This document shows, one piece after another, positions 9,181 through 18,957 of a stretch of DNA of 64,000 nucleotides (its first letter is position 1; every line of letters starts with the position of its first letter). Below the pieces are notes generated by a model. The model was given only the letters and a program-made list of their open reading frames with translations, did not search any database and had not been told where the DNA came from. Where the stretch lies: positions 1 to 64,000 of the forward strand of contig NZ_AINS01000006.1 of assembly GCF_000254135.1 (NCBI RefSeq). The letters are read 5' to 3'. Source of the stretch: Campylobacter coli LMG 9860 (GTDB lineage: Bacteria > Campylobacterota > Campylobacteria > Campylobacterales > Campylobacteraceae). The position numbers were made by a program, and so were the translations under genes.

Positions 9181-10126
9181 TCACTTCCTTTTCAAAAAGT
9201 CTTTTGATTTCTTCCAAATAATCCCTTATACCCTCTTCTAAACTAAATTTTGGCTTATAACCCCAAGTTTCATCTAATTTTGCTTGAGTATGAAATTGAT
9301 AAGATTTTGCATAAGGATTAGGGATATACTCGCAAGTTAAATTTGTATGAAGTTCTTTTTGTAAAATATCTACTATATCTTGAAAGCTTCTTGCTACTCC
9401 ACTTCCTACATTATAAACCCCGCATTTTGATTCAAGAGCGATTAAATTTGCACTGATAACATCTTTAATATAAGTAAAATCTCTAAAAATTTGATCACTT
9501 CCTTCAAATAAACGCGGATTTTTTCCAGCTAAAATTTGATGAGCAAACTGCACCACCATCGAAGCGGTTTTATTTTTATAAAACTCACCCTTACCATAAA
9601 CATTAAAATACCTAAGTCCTACCAAATGGGCTTTATCGTAGTATTTTTTAGCTAGCTTATCCATCATAAATTTGGAAAATGCGTAAGGATTTTTAGGCTC
9701 TTCATCCTTGCCTACGGTTTGTGGGCTTTTTGCATCGCCATAAACAGAAGCTGAACTAGCATAAACAAGCTTTGCGTGAAGTTTTATGCTGAGTTCTATA
9801 AAATCTTTAAAAGTATTAAGATTCGTCTGTAAAACCTTAGTTTGATCAAAAACCGTTGTATCTGAAATCGCTGCTTGATGAAAAATCACTTCGGGTTTAA
9901 AATCTTCGATTTTTTTTAAAACCTTTTCATCATTAATATCACCCACAAAAAGCTCACCATTAAAATCGAGTAAATTTTTAAAGTGTCCAAAACTTTGCAA
10001 ATTTCCATTTTCAAAAGTCGCATAACTACGCATTTTATCGATGATTAAAATTTCATGCTTATCTTGTAAATTTAAGGCAAGTTGTGAGCCTATAAAACCT
10101 GCGCCTCCTGTGATTGCTATTTTCAT
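9173..10126 (-). CDS. hldD: ADP-L-glycero-D-manno-heptose 6-epimerase
   Basis: Final enzyme of ADP-heptose synthesis, inverting C6 of ADP-D,D-heptose. Extended SDR fold of 317 aa: [16 protein letters not shown] (4-19), [14 protein letters not shown] (82-95), SSASVYGD, and catalytic [11 protein letters not shown] (about 147-157). The [14 protein letters not shown] segment is typical of HldD. The stop of gmhB and the ATG here are adjacent, so the heptose genes are one operon transcribed away from the cytochrome gene. Confidence 0.95.
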   Translation of the reverse strand: MKIAITGGAGFIGSQLALNLQDKHEILIIDKMRSYATFENGNLQSFGHFKNLLDFNGELFVGDINDEKVLKKIEDFKPEVIFHQAAISDTTVFDQTKVLQTNLNTFKDFIELSIKLHAKLVYASSASVYGDAKSPQTVGKDEEPKNPYAFSKFMMDKLAKKYYDKAHLVGLRYFNVYGKGEFYKNKTASMVVQFAHQILAGKNPRLFEGSDQIFRDFTYIKDVISANLIALESKCGVYNVGSGVARSFQDIVDILQKELHTNLTCEYIPNPYAKSYQFHTQAKLDETWGYKPKFSLEEGIRDYLEEIKRLFEKEVNA

Positions 10127-10645
10127 CTATCTTCCTTTTTTTTTGAAAAAATCTAAAAGTTCGTTTAAATTTTTAAATTGTCTAAAAAAATCGCCTTCTT
10201 TTTCTTCTTCATTTACCAAACACAAAGTGCCAATTTGTGCATTTTTTCCAGCTTGCATATCGCTAAGATTATCCCCTATAAAAATGGAGTTATCCATATC
10301 TATATCAAATTCTTCCCTAGCTTTTAAAAGCATCCCTGCCTTAGGCTTGCGACACTCACAACCCTCCAAATGAGGACAATGATAAATTTTATCAATCTTT
10401 ATATTCTCTTTCAAGAATTCATTAAGCATAAAATCACAAAGCTTAAAAAAGTCTTCTTGGGTGTAATATCCTCTCGCAATGCCTGATTGGTTTGTGGCTA
10501 CAAAAAGCAAGTATTTTTGCGCTAAAAAATATCTACAAAGCTCAAAAATTCCATCACAAAACTCAAAATCCTGAATTTTATAGACATATTTTTTATCTAT
10601 ATTTATAATACCATCCCTATCTAAAAATAACGCTTTTCTTTTCAT
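10127..10645 (-). CDS. gmhB: D-glycero-D-manno-heptose-1,7-bisphosphate 7-phosphatase
   Basis: Removes the C7 phosphate between the two HldE steps. HAD-superfamily histidinol-phosphatase subclass, 172 aa: ALFLDRDGIIN (nucleophile Asp), VATNQSGIARGYY, the zinc-loop Cys/His cluster CPHLEGCECRKPKAGML, and FIGDNLSDMQAG. The start MKRKALFLDRDG at 10645 matches the family. No Shine-Dalgarno sequence precedes it, while a TATAAT lies 8-13 nt upstream, so the transcript may be leaderless. It is the first gene of the heptose operon. Confidence 0.93.
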   Translation of the reverse strand: MKRKALFLDRDGIINIDKKYVYKIQDFEFCDGIFELCRYFLAQKYLLFVATNQSGIARGYYTQEDFFKLCDFMLNEFLKENIKIDKIYHCPHLEGCECRKPKAGMLLKAREEFDIDMDNSIFIGDNLSDMQAGKNAQIGTLCLVNEEEKEGDFFRQFKNLNELLDFFKKKGR

Positions 10646-10652
10646 AGAATAT

Positions 10653-10658
10653 ATTATA
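10653..10658 (-). promoter_or_regulatory. -10 box of the gmhB-hldD-hldE-gmhA operon
   Basis: A perfect TATAAT reads on the minus strand seven bases before the gmhB ATG. A transcript starting 7 nt downstream of the box would begin at or next to the start codon, giving a leaderless mRNA, which fits the missing ribosome site. Confidence 0.45.
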
Positions 10659-10724
10659 ATATAATTCAAATTAAAGAAAATAAACATTTTGATATTTTTA
10701 AGAAAAATGTTAAAGTTAAAAATA

Positions 10725-10730
10725 TATAAT
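10725..10730 (+). promoter_or_regulatory. -10 box for the cytochrome c gene
   Basis: TATAAT in an AT-rich stretch 34 nt before the ATG at 10764, followed by AAGGAG (10753-10758). Spacing and sequence fit a Campylobacter sigma-70 promoter. Confidence 0.5.
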
Positions 10731-10763
10731 TATTATGTATTAAAACTTTTCAAGGAGAATATA

Positions 10764-11063
10764 ATGAAAAAATTATTAGTAGTTTCTGCTTTAGCATGTC
10801 TTGGCGTATCAGCTTTCGCCGCAGATGGAGCTACACTTTTTAAAAAATGTGCAGTATGTCACGGCGCAAAAGCAGATAAAGTTTATCTAAATAAAGTTCC
10901 AGCATTAAAAAGCATCTCTTCAGCTGAAAGACTTCAATATATGAAAGAATACTCAGAAGGTAAAAGAAATGCTTATGGACAAGGCGCTATCATGAAAATC
11001 AACCTTAAAGGTTTAACTGAAGAAGATTTCAAAGCTATCGAAGCTTATATCGAAACTTTATAA
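10764..11063 (+). CDS. Small periplasmic monohaem cytochrome c (c8/c553 type)
   Basis: Electron carrier of 99 aa in the periplasm, likely linking the bc1 complex (petABC, also in this window) to the cbb3 oxidase and cytochrome c peroxidases. MKKLLVVSALACLGVSAFA is a Sec signal peptide cleaved before ADG. One haem site CAVCH follows near residue 30, and a Met ligand is available in AIMKINLKG. The ATG at 10764 is set by AAGGAG 5 nt upstream; the longer frame from 10689 has no ribosome site. It is monocistronic with its own promoter and terminator, and lies next to the cbb3 assembly genes. Confidence 0.93.
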   Translation: MKKLLVVSALACLGVSAFAADGATLFKKCAVCHGAKADKVYLNKVPALKSISSAERLQYMKEYSEGKRNAYGQGAIMKINLKGLTEEDFKAIEAYIETL

Positions 11064-11067
11064 TTTT

Positions 11068-11100
11068 AAGGCTTTCAAAATTTAGAAAGCCTTTATTTTC
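11068..11100. terminator. Bidirectional terminator between cytochrome c and ccoS
   Basis: A perfect 9-bp stem (11068-11076 with 11085-11093) with an 8-nt loop, followed by a T-rich stretch on the plus strand and preceded by an A-rich stretch that serves the minus strand. The right arm ends in the ccoS stop codon. Confidence 0.8.
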
Positions 11101-11293
11101 TCTTTTCTAAAGCTTCTTTTTTTCTTTTTTCTAATTCTATAGCATCGCGCAAAGCATCCTCATCATCATTTAGAGTAGTAAATTTATAATCATCATCAAA
11201 TTGTTTAGTCCTTATCCCCCAAAGCAAGGTAGCCAGTATAATAAAAAAACCCAGTATTGAAACCCCTATCATCATCATGATTACACTATTCAT
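11093..11293 (-). CDS. ccoS: cbb3-type cytochrome oxidase assembly protein CcoS
   Basis: Small inner-membrane protein of 66 aa required for cofactor insertion into the cbb3 oxidase. It has one N-terminal membrane helix (MMIGVSILGFFIILATLLWGI), then the FDDDYKFTTLNDDED segment that resembles the CcoS consensus QFDDLEGPA...L.DD, then a charged tail. It overlaps ccoI by 8 nt, which fits the ccoI-ccoS pair known in many proteobacteria. Confidence 0.85.
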   Translation of the reverse strand: MNSVIMMMIGVSILGFFIILATLLWGIRTKQFDDDYKFTTLNDDEDALRDAIELEKRKKEALEKRK

Positions 11294-13643
11294 TTTTTAT
11301 CCTTAAAGCATTTAAAATCACCATTATACTACTAAAAGACATAGAAAGCGCTGCAATTAAAGGATTAATTAAACCTAAAAATGCCAAAGGTATGGTAAAA
11401 GCATTGTAAGCTAAAGAAAGGATTAAATTTTGCTTGATAATTTTATAAGTATCCTTAGAAAGCTTAATGGCGTATTTTAAAGAAAGCAAATCATTTTTTA
11501 AAAGCAAAATATCACTATTTTCAATCGCCAAATCACTCCCTTCTCGCAAAGATATTGCCACAGCAGCATATTTTAAAGCCAAGGCATCATTGACTCCATC
11601 GCCTACAAATAAAACTTTTTTCTTATGACTTAAATTTTCAATTGCTTGCATTTTATCTTGAGGCAAGCAGGAAGCATAAAAAGAAGTAATTCCTAATTCT
11701 TTGGCAATTTTTTCAACCGCTCTTTCATTATCTCCACTTAAAATCATCGTATCAATCTTAGCTTGTTTAAGATAAGATATAAGCTCTTTAGCACCTTCTC
11801 TTAATACGCTTGAAAATTCAAAATAAGCAAGAATTTCATTATCACGCACAAAGATAAAATGAGAATTGTTAAATTCTTTTTTACATTTTATCCCATTATC
11901 TTCTAAAAATTTCGAACTTCCGCCCAAAAATAAAGTATTATCAAGACAAGCTTTAATGCCCTTTGCTTGAATATTGCTCAAACCCTTAAAATCCAAATTT
12001 AAAAGCTTTGCATTTTTATCTTGTAAAAACTGCGCTACACTTTTAGCAATAGGATGATTTGAAAGCGATACAAAGCTATAAAACTCATTTAAATTTAGCC
12101 TTTCATCTAAAAAAACTTCAGCTATTTTTAATTGGGTTTGAGTAAGAACTCCTGTTTTATCAAATACTGCTATATCGCATTTTGAAAGTTTTTCAACCAC
12201 GCTTGAATCCTTAAATAAAATCGCTCTTTTTAAAGCCTGACCCAAAGCGATAAGATTGCTTACTGGAGTAGCTAAAGCTAGAGCACAAGGACAAGCAATG
12301 ATTAAAACAGAAATCGCATGAACAAGTGAAATTTCGACACTTTCTTGATGATAAAACAGCCAAAAGAAAAAACAAAGCAAGGCAAGAGTTAAAATGGTAC
12401 GAGAAAAATAAGCAGAAATTTGAGAAACCAAGCTTTCAAGTCTAGCTTTTTTGGTGCTAGCAAATTCCAAAAGCCTTATGATTTGATTTAATTTAGAATC
12501 CTTATAAAGCTTGCTTGCTTCATATTCTATACTTCCATCTAGCACAATACAAGCTGAATTTACAACACTACCCACGCCCACAAAGCAAGGCTCATTTTCG
12601 CCACTTAAAGAAGAAGTATCGATACTTGCTTCACCCTTTTTGCAAATTCCATCTATGAGAATTTTATCCCCACTTTTAAGTAAAATCCTATCTCCGATAT
12701 TGACCTTTTGAACATCTTTAGGCTCAAAATCTTTGCCATTGAAAACCAAAACTTCATTTTGTAAAAAATCATTTAGGCCATCTACTGTATCCAAAGCGCG
12801 TTTTTTGCTAAACATTTCAAGATATTTACCTATAAAAACAAAGCAAATAATCATAGCCACAGAATCAAAATACACCTCGCCTACTCTAAAAAACATCGCC
12901 CATAAAGAGTATCCATAAGCCAAACTTGCTCCGCTTATAACCAAGCTATCCATATTTAAACTACGCATTTTTAGAGCTTTAAAAGCACTTTTATAAAAAT
13001 TTGAACCTGCATAAAAAAGCACAGGAGAGCAAAGGATAAATTCAGCAAAATTTAAAATATCTTTAATATCCCTATCCATACCGCTAAAAAATCCCGCATA
13101 TTTTGCTACTGCTATCCACATGATATTCATCACACAAGCAATGGCAACTATGAGCTTAGAGTAAAATTCTCGCTTGATCAAATCTGCTTTTTTGGAATTT
13201 TTAGATGGATCATAAGCACTGGCTTTATATCCTATACTTTCGATAAGATTTAAAATTTGCGCCAAAGAAACACTTTGTTCATCAAAAACAATGCGTGCTT
13301 TATGCGAAAGATGATTGATATCTAACTCCAAAATTCCTTCTTGTTTGGTTAAAACTCTCTCATTAAGCCAAACACAAGCGGAGCATTCTATGCCGTGTAT
13401 CATGAGATAAATTTCGCTAAAACCCTCTTTGGTTTTGGTGATAAACTCATCATAATTTTTGTTAGAAAATTCCAAGCTAACTGGCTTTAGTGCGTTATTG
13501 CCCAATCTTTCGTAAAATTCATCCAAGCCACTTTCATGTAAAATTTCCCAAACACTCAAACAGCCCCTACAGCAAAAAAATTTACCCTTAGCTTCTATCA
13601 TTTGAGATTTTTGATAATCTAGTCTACAATGTTCACATTTCAT
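11286..13643 (-). CDS. ccoI: Copper-transporting P-type ATPase for cbb3 oxidase assembly
   Basis: P1B-type ATPase that exports copper across the inner membrane for the cbb3 oxidase. In order: an N-terminal Cys-rich zinc-finger-like segment (CEHC, CCRGC), an HMA domain with GIECSACVW, transmembrane helices, TGxxx phosphatase motif region (SLSGEN), the IIACPCALALATP channel motif, the DKTGVLTQ phosphorylation site, and GDGVNDALALKYA. I start at 13643 (MKCEHC) because AAAGA sits 6 nt upstream; ATG 13649, two codons earlier, abuts that site. The gene is divergent from rho and coupled to ccoS. The CPC plus the CcoS neighbour separates it from the detoxifying CopA at 16631. Confidence 0.92.
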   Translation of the reverse strand: MKCEHCRLDYQKSQMIEAKGKFFCCRGCLSVWEILHESGLDEFYERLGNNALKPVSLEFSNKNYDEFITKTKEGFSEIYLMIHGIECSACVWLNERVLTKQEGILELDINHLSHKARIVFDEQSVSLAQILNLIESIGYKASAYDPSKNSKKADLIKREFYSKLIVAIACVMNIMWIAVAKYAGFFSGMDRDIKDILNFAEFILCSPVLFYAGSNFYKSAFKALKMRSLNMDSLVISGASLAYGYSLWAMFFRVGEVYFDSVAMIICFVFIGKYLEMFSKKRALDTVDGLNDFLQNEVLVFNGKDFEPKDVQKVNIGDRILLKSGDKILIDGICKKGEASIDTSSLSGENEPCFVGVGSVVNSACIVLDGSIEYEASKLYKDSKLNQIIRLLEFASTKKARLESLVSQISAYFSRTILTLALLCFFFWLFYHQESVEISLVHAISVLIIACPCALALATPVSNLIALGQALKRAILFKDSSVVEKLSKCDIAVFDKTGVLTQTQLKIAEVFLDERLNLNEFYSFVSLSNHPIAKSVAQFLQDKNAKLLNLDFKGLSNIQAKGIKACLDNTLFLGGSSKFLEDNGIKCKKEFNNSHFIFVRDNEILAYFEFSSVLREGAKELISYLKQAKIDTMILSGDNERAVEKIAKELGITSFYASCLPQDKMQAIENLSHKKKVLFVGDGVNDALALKYAAVAISLREGSDLAIENSDILLLKNDLLSLKYAIKLSKDTYKIIKQNLILSLAYNAFTIPLAFLGLINPLIAALSMSFSSIMVILNALRIKNE

Positions 13644-13672
13644 AATCATTCTTTAAAAAAATATTTTTTATA

Positions 13673-13678
13673 ATTATA
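13673..13678 (-). promoter_or_regulatory. -10 box for ccoI-ccoS
   Basis: TATAAT on the minus strand, 30 nt before the ccoI start. Confidence 0.4.
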
Positions 13679-13709
13679 GACAAATTTGACAAAAAGTATA
13701 TTTTTTTAC

Positions 13710-13715
13710 TAAAAT
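13710..13715 (+). promoter_or_regulatory. -10-like box for rho-dnaX
   Basis: TAAAAT preceded by a T-rich run, 47 nt before the rho ATG. T-rich upstream periodic tracts are usual in Campylobacter sigma-70 promoters. Confidence 0.35.
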
Positions 13716-13761
13716 CACGGTTTTAATTTGCTACAAAATTACTGCTTTCTTGCGAGGACTT

Positions 13762-15060
13762 ATGGAAAAAGAAAAAAAACAACATCAAAGAACCCACATT
13801 CCAGTGGAGGGTTATAAAATTGAAGACTTAAAACTACTTGACTTAGAAAACCTAGTTAAAATAGCTAATGAATGCGAGATAGAAAATCCTAGAGAATTTC
13901 GCCGTCAAGAACTCATTTTTGAAATTTTAAAAGCCCAAACCAAAAAGGGTGGTTTTATCCTTTTTACAGGAATTTTAGAAATTTCTTCAGAAGGTTATGG
14001 CTTTTTAAGGGGTATGGATTCAAATTTAAGCGATAGTGTCAATGATGCTTATGTTTCAAACTCACAAATTCGTAAATTTGCTCTACGCGTGGGCGATATA
14101 GTAACTGGACAAGTTAGAGAGCCTAAGGATCAGGAAAAATACTATGCTCTTTTGAAAATAGAAGCGATTAATTATTTGCCTTTGCAAGAAGCTAAAGAAA
14201 GACCTTTATTTGATAACTTAACTCCTATTTTTCCAACAGAAAAAATCAAACTCGAATACGATGCTATGAAATTAACTGGAAGAATTTTAGATCTTTTTAC
14301 CCCTATAGGTAAAGGACAACGCGGACTCATCGTAGCACCGCCAAGAACGGGTAAAACAGAACTTATGAAAGAGCTAGCAAGTGCGATTGCTAAAAATCAT
14401 CCTGAAATGCATTTAATCGTTCTTTTAGTCGATGAAAGACCTGAAGAGGTTACTGATATGCAAAGATGTGTAAAGGGTGAAGTGTTTAGCTCTACTTTTG
14501 ATTTGCCTGCTTATAATCATGTTCGCGTGGCAGAACTAGTTATCGAAAAAGCAAAAAGAATGGTAGAAACAGGCAAAGATGTTATCATTTTGCTAGATAG
14601 TATCACAAGGCTTGCTAGAGCTTATAACACTGCAACTCCAAGCAGTGGAAAGGTACTAAGTGGTGGGGTAGATGCTAATGCACTTCATAAACCTAAACGC
14701 TTTTTTGGTGCAGCAAGAAATATAGAAAATGGCGGATCTTTGACCATAGTAGCAACTGCACTTATCGACACAGGTTCAAGAATGGATGATGTGATCTTTG
14801 AAGAATTTAAAGGAACGGGTAATAGCGAAATAGTCTTAGATAGAAATATTTCAGATAGAAGAATTTATCCTGCGATTAATATCATCAAATCTGGAACTCG
14901 AAAAGAAGAACTTTTACAAGGAGTGGCAGAACTACAAAAAATTTGGGCTATTCGTTCAGCGATTTCTCAAATGGATGATATCGAAGCGCTTAAATTTCTT
15001 TATTCAAAAATGTTAAAAACTAAAGACAATGTAGAACTTTTATCTATTATGAATGAGTAG
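13762..15060 (+). CDS. rho: Transcription termination factor Rho
   Basis: Hexameric RNA helicase that ends factor-dependent transcription. The 432-aa protein has an N-terminal Rho_N segment ([15 protein letters not shown]), an OB-fold RNA-binding domain with GYGFLRG (about 66-72), and the ATPase core: [20 protein letters not shown] (Walker A near 185-200), [28 protein letters not shown], the Q-loop [10 protein letters not shown], and the R-loop [11 protein letters not shown]. The ATG at 13762 has GAGGA upstream; a TTG four codons earlier is less likely. It is followed by dnaX after 2 nt. Confidence 0.97.
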   Translation: MEKEKKQHQRTHIPVEGYKIEDLKLLDLENLVKIANECEIENPREFRRQELIFEILKAQTKKGGFILFTGILEISSEGYGFLRGMDSNLSDSVNDAYVSNSQIRKFALRVGDIVTGQVREPKDQEKYYALLKIEAINYLPLQEAKERPLFDNLTPIFPTEKIKLEYDAMKLTGRILDLFTPIGKGQRGLIVAPPRTGKTELMKELASAIAKNHPEMHLIVLLVDERPEEVTDMQRCVKGEVFSSTFDLPAYNHVRVAELVIEKAKRMVETGKDVIILLDSITRLARAYNTATPSSGKVLSGGVDANALHKPKRFFGAARNIENGGSLTIVATALIDTGSRMDDVIFEEFKGTGNSEIVLDRNISDRRIYPAINIIKSGTRKEELLQGVAELQKIWAIRSAISQMDDIEALKFLYSKMLKTKDNVELLSIMNE

Positions 15061-15062
15061 AG

Positions 15063-16619
15063 ATGCTTCAAGCCTTAGCGATTAAATACAGACCTAAAAC
15101 CTTTGATGAACTCATAGGACAAAAAACAGTCAGCACAAGCTTAAAATATGCATTAAATCACAATCGCCTAGCTCATGCTTATCTCTTTTCAGGCTTACGC
15201 GGAAGCGGTAAAACTTCAAGTGCCAGAATTTTTTCTAGAGCTCTAGTTTGTGATAATGGCCCAAGTGATACTCCTTGTGGAACTTGCAAACAATGCCTTG
15301 CCGCACTTGAAGGTAAACATATAGACATCATAGAAATGGACGCCGCTAGCAATCGCGGGCTAGAAGACATACAAGCTCTTATTGAACAAACTAAATATAC
15401 CCCTTCTATGGCAAGATTTAAAATCTTTATCATCGATGAAGTGCATATGCTAACACCTCAAGCTGCTAATGCACTTTTAAAAACACTAGAAGAACCTCCA
15501 AGCTATGTGAAATTTATCCTAGCGACCACCGATCCTTTGAAATTGCCCGCTACCGTGCTTTCAAGGACACAACATTTTCGCTTCAAACAAATTCCACAAA
15601 ATGAAATTTTAAATCATTTAAAAGAAATTTTAAACAAGGAAAATGTCAAATTTGAAGAAGAAGCCTTGAAATTTGTCGCAAGAAGTGGAAATGGCTCTTT
15701 AAGAGATACTCTTACCTTGCTTGATCAAGCTATTATCTTTTGCCAAAATGATATAAGCACGAGTAAGATTACTGATATGTTGGGTTTTTTAGATCCTGCT
15801 AAAATCAAAGAATTTTACCATGCCATTTTAACCAAAAACAAGGATAGAGTTTTTGATTTTTTAGAAGAGCTTAAAGACTATGAAGCCTCAAGCGTGATCG
15901 ATGAAATGCTTTTTTATCTAAAAGAAAGTTTTTTTGCAAAAAGCAGTGAATTTTCAACTCTCATTTATGAAAGGTTTTTCCGTATCCTAGCAAGAGCAAA
16001 AAATCTCATCTGTGATGATGATGGCTTTACGCTTTGTGTGATGGCTTTTATGATGATGGAAGCAAGTCATTTAAAAGAAATCGATACACAAATTAATGAA
16101 ATTCAAAAAAACCTTACAAATACAAATTCTAATCTAGAAAAACAAGAGGTGAAAACCCCTATAGTATTAGAGATTCAAAAATCTTCAACGATTAAAAATG
16201 CATACGAAATTTTACTTGAAAAAATCTACGATAGAGATTATGAACTTGGAGAATGCTTTAAACAAAGCACTCAATTTATAAGTTATGAAAATGAAATTTT
16301 AACTATTAGTTCAAATGCGCAAGGAAGTAACCGCGATAAGCTTAATAAGGGCTTTAAACTCATTCAAGAACTTTTTAGAAATCATTTTGGCTCTAATGCT
16401 AAAATTGTCGTGCAAAAAGCAATCATTATAGATGAGAGCAAATTACAATCCCTAACCCAAGAACTGCCTCAACAAAATAATGAAGCACAAGCTCCTAAAA
16501 AAATAGATCTTCACTCTTCTTTTAATGAGCTAAAACAAGGAGCAAAGAAATTTGATCCTCAAGAGGATACAAAAGAAGCTTTAAGAGAATATTTTGGCGA
16601 ACCCAAAATAGAAAACTAA
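15063..16619 (+). CDS. dnaX: DNA polymerase III subunit tau/gamma
   Basis: Clamp-loader ATPase of 518 aa. N-terminal AAA+ module: ALAIKYRPKTFDELIGQ (box II), YLFSGLRGSGKTSSARIF (Walker A), the zinc-binding Cys set CDNG...CGTCKQC, FIIDEVHMLT (Walker B), ATTDPLKLPATVLSR (sensor 1) and GNGSLRDTLTLLDQ (sensor 2). The C-terminal part is divergent, as in other epsilonproteobacteria. No A-run of the E. coli frameshift type was evident, so whether a shorter gamma form is made is unclear. It shares an operon with rho. Confidence 0.96.
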   Translation: MLQALAIKYRPKTFDELIGQKTVSTSLKYALNHNRLAHAYLFSGLRGSGKTSSARIFSRALVCDNGPSDTPCGTCKQCLAALEGKHIDIIEMDAASNRGLEDIQALIEQTKYTPSMARFKIFIIDEVHMLTPQAANALLKTLEEPPSYVKFILATTDPLKLPATVLSRTQHFRFKQIPQNEILNHLKEILNKENVKFEEEALKFVARSGNGSLRDTLTLLDQAIIFCQNDISTSKITDMLGFLDPAKIKEFYHAILTKNKDRVFDFLEELKDYEASSVIDEMLFYLKESFFAKSSEFSTLIYERFFRILARAKNLICDDDGFTLCVMAFMMMEASHLKEIDTQINEIQKNLTNTNSNLEKQEVKTPIVLEIQKSSTIKNAYEILLEKIYDRDYELGECFKQSTQFISYENEILTISSNAQGSNRDKLNKGFKLIQELFRNHFGSNAKIVVQKAIIIDESKLQSLTQELPQQNNEAQAPKKIDLHSSFNELKQGAKKFDPQEDTKEALREYFGEPKIEN

Positions 16620-16620
16620 G

Positions 16621-16654
16621 TCTCTAAAGCTTAGACTTTTCTAAGTCTTAGAGA
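16621..16654. terminator. Hairpin between convergent dnaX and copA
   Basis: Arms 16621-16634 and 16641-16654 pair at 12 of 14 positions with a 6-nt loop. The stem overlaps the last codons of copA. No strong T-run follows on the plus strand; a moderately T-rich stretch follows on the minus strand. Confidence 0.5.
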
Positions 16655-18754
16655 ATTAAGCACTACACAAAGTGAGCTAAAACACATTGCAAGTGCTGCT
16701 AAATGAGGACTTAAAGTGATGAAAGGCACAAAGCCTGCGGCTATGGGAATACAAAGAATATTATAAAAAAACGCCCAAAAAAGATTGAGCTTAATAATAT
16801 TTTTTGTCTTTTTAGCAAGCTTAAAACACCAAGAAATAAGCCTTAAATCATCTTTCATAAGTATAAAATCTCCAGCATTTTTAGCTAAATCACTTCCTTC
16901 TTTAAAACTCATACTCACACTTGCTAAATTTAAAGCAGCTGCATCATTAATCCCATCTCCTACAAAAAGTGAATTTTGCTTATGCTCTTTAATGATTTGC
17001 AATTTTTCTTCAGGCAACAATCCTGCCTTAAAATCAGCAATACCCAATAAATTTGCGACACTTTGTACGCTTTTTTCATTATCTCCACTTAAAATAATGC
17101 TTTGAATTTTTTGCTTTTTAAAATCCTCTATAAGCTCTTTAGCCCCTTCTTTTAAGGTATTTTTTAGAGTAAGCACCCCTAAGCACTCACCATTTTTAGC
17201 AAAATACACACAAATTAAAGCTTCTTCTTTTAAACTCTGTAAAAATTCATCTGCCTTTTCTAAATTTTTTACTCCACTCTCTTGCATAAATTTTAAATTT
17301 CCTAGCAAGTATTCTTCATTTTCTTCTATGTATTTTACACCCTTGCCTATAAAAATTTCACTACTTCCTTTTAGAATTTGAGCTTTTATCTTAGAAGCTT
17401 CAAAGATAGCCTTAGCGATAGGATGAGAACTTGAACTTTCGATTAAGGCTAGCATTTGAAAATCTTTAGCATTTAAATTGTGCCTAAAAAGTTCTAAATT
17501 ATTTTGCGTTAAGGTGCCTGTTTTATCAAAAAAAGCTGTCTTGATTTTATTTAAATTTTCTAAAGCAGCAGGGTTTTTGATTAGGATAAAATTTTTCATC
17601 GCCGCACCTTGAGCGGTGATTAAAGCGATAGGAGTTGCAAGCCCTAAGGCGCAAGGGCAAGAGATTAAAAGGACTGCACAAGCGTGTAAAAAAGCTTCAC
17701 TTACGCCTGCTTTAAAGCTCCAAAATACAAAAACTGCCAAGGCAAAAGCGATTATTGTGATGACAAAATATCTAGAAATTCTATCGACTGAATTTTCCAA
17801 AGGAGTTTTGACATTTCCTGCTTTAAAGACAAGATCTTTGATCTGTTCTAAAGTACTATCCATAGCCTTTTTACTTGCTTTTATATGTAAATTTCCATTT
17901 AAAAGTATAGAGCCTGCCTTTATCTCATCATCAACTCTTACACTGCTAGGCAAAAATTCTCCGCTTAAAAAACTCGTATCAATCTCGGCCTTACCTTGGA
18001 TCACTACCCCATCAACTGCTACGCTTTCACCCTCTCTTACTACTATAATATCTCCATTTTTAACAAAAGCACTTAAAATTTCATTAAGCTCCCCTGCTTC
18101 GTTTAAAATTTTAGCCTTTTTTATATCAATTTCATTGAGTCTTTTTTGATAATTCAAAGCCTTAAATTTAGCATTTGTCTCTAAAAATTTACCCAAAAGC
18201 ACAAAACTTATAATCATGGCCGCACCACTAAAATAAAGGTGCTTTTCATCTTCAAAAAGATTTAAATATATACAAAAAGAGTAAGCAAAGGCACTGATAC
18301 AGCCTAAAGCGATTAAGGTATTCATATCTAAATTCCAATTTTTTAAACCCTTAATCGCATGAGAAAAAAAAGTCCTACCGCAATAAAAAATCACAAAAAA
18401 GCTTAGAAGCATTTGCATATTTTGACTTAAAAAACTTGTGTCAAACATTTCAAAATACATAATCAAAGCACTTAAAACTATGCTTAAAAGCAAATTTTTA
18501 CGCAAGGAGATGAGTTCTTTTTTACGGTATTCTTCCAAATTTTGCTCATTTTCTAAAATCTCAAAGCCAAGACTTTGAATTTTTTCAATCACATCTTGAC
18601 TCCTTGCCTCATCTTCGAGTAAAAATACCCCACTAGAATTCACATAAGAAACACTTGCATCACTCACTCCTTGTATTTTCTTACAAGCACGCTCTATGGC
18701 ATTAGAGCAATTTACGCAAGTCATTTTGCCTATTTTTACACGAAATTCTTGCAT
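16631..18754 (-). CDS. copA: Copper-exporting P-type ATPase CopA
   Basis: Pumps Cu(I) from cytoplasm to periplasm (707 aa). An N-terminal HMA domain with MTCVNCSNAIE (CxxC) precedes the transmembrane helices. LSGEFLPS (actuator), LLISCPCALGLATPIA (CPC channel motif), FDKTGTLTQNN (phosphorylation Asp), SSHPIAKAI (HP nucleotide-site motif) and VGDGINDAAAL complete the P1B-1 signature. It overlaps the small HMA protein gene by 1 nt, and the CDF exporter gene lies upstream, so metal export genes form one minus-strand operon. In C. jejuni this locus is known to confer copper tolerance. Confidence 0.94.
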   Translation of the reverse strand: MQEFRVKIGKMTCVNCSNAIERACKKIQGVSDASVSYVNSSGVFLLEDEARSQDVIEKIQSLGFEILENEQNLEEYRKKELISLRKNLLLSIVLSALIMYFEMFDTSFLSQNMQMLLSFFVIFYCGRTFFSHAIKGLKNWNLDMNTLIALGCISAFAYSFCIYLNLFEDEKHLYFSGAAMIISFVLLGKFLETNAKFKALNYQKRLNEIDIKKAKILNEAGELNEILSAFVKNGDIIVVREGESVAVDGVVIQGKAEIDTSFLSGEFLPSSVRVDDEIKAGSILLNGNLHIKASKKAMDSTLEQIKDLVFKAGNVKTPLENSVDRISRYFVITIIAFALAVFVFWSFKAGVSEAFLHACAVLLISCPCALGLATPIALITAQGAAMKNFILIKNPAALENLNKIKTAFFDKTGTLTQNNLELFRHNLNAKDFQMLALIESSSSHPIAKAIFEASKIKAQILKGSSEIFIGKGVKYIEENEEYLLGNLKFMQESGVKNLEKADEFLQSLKEEALICVYFAKNGECLGVLTLKNTLKEGAKELIEDFKKQKIQSIILSGDNEKSVQSVANLLGIADFKAGLLPEEKLQIIKEHKQNSLFVGDGINDAAALNLASVSMSFKEGSDLAKNAGDFILMKDDLRLISWCFKLAKKTKNIIKLNLFWAFFYNILCIPIAAGFVPFITLSPHLAALAMCFSSLCVVLNSLRLRKV

Positions 18755-18957
18755 TATTCAATCTTTTCTAAAACTTCAAAACCAAGTTCGCCAAGTTCTT
18801 TTTTAAATTCTTCTTCTCTTGAGCTATCTAAATTCAAACTTAGCGTGCGGGGATTTGCATCAAGATCTATTTTGATCTCTCCAAAAATATCTTCTAAAGA
18901 ATTTTTAATCAAATTTGCACAATTTTGACAATTGATATTTGCGACTTTAAATTTCAT
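18754..18957 (-). CDS. Small HMA-domain metallochaperone (CopZ-like)
   Basis: A single heavy-metal-associated domain of 67 aa: VANINCQNCANLIKN gives the CxxC copper site (Cys10, Cys13), followed by the IDLDANPRTLSLNLDSS strand and a C-terminal helix. By analogy it hands Cu(I) to the CopA encoded 1 nt downstream. The site is NCQNC rather than the usual MxCxxC; the loop Met is replaced by Asn. Confidence 0.85.
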   Translation of the reverse strand: MKFKVANINCQNCANLIKNSLEDIFGEIKIDLDANPRTLSLNLDSSREEEFKKELGELGFEVLEKIE

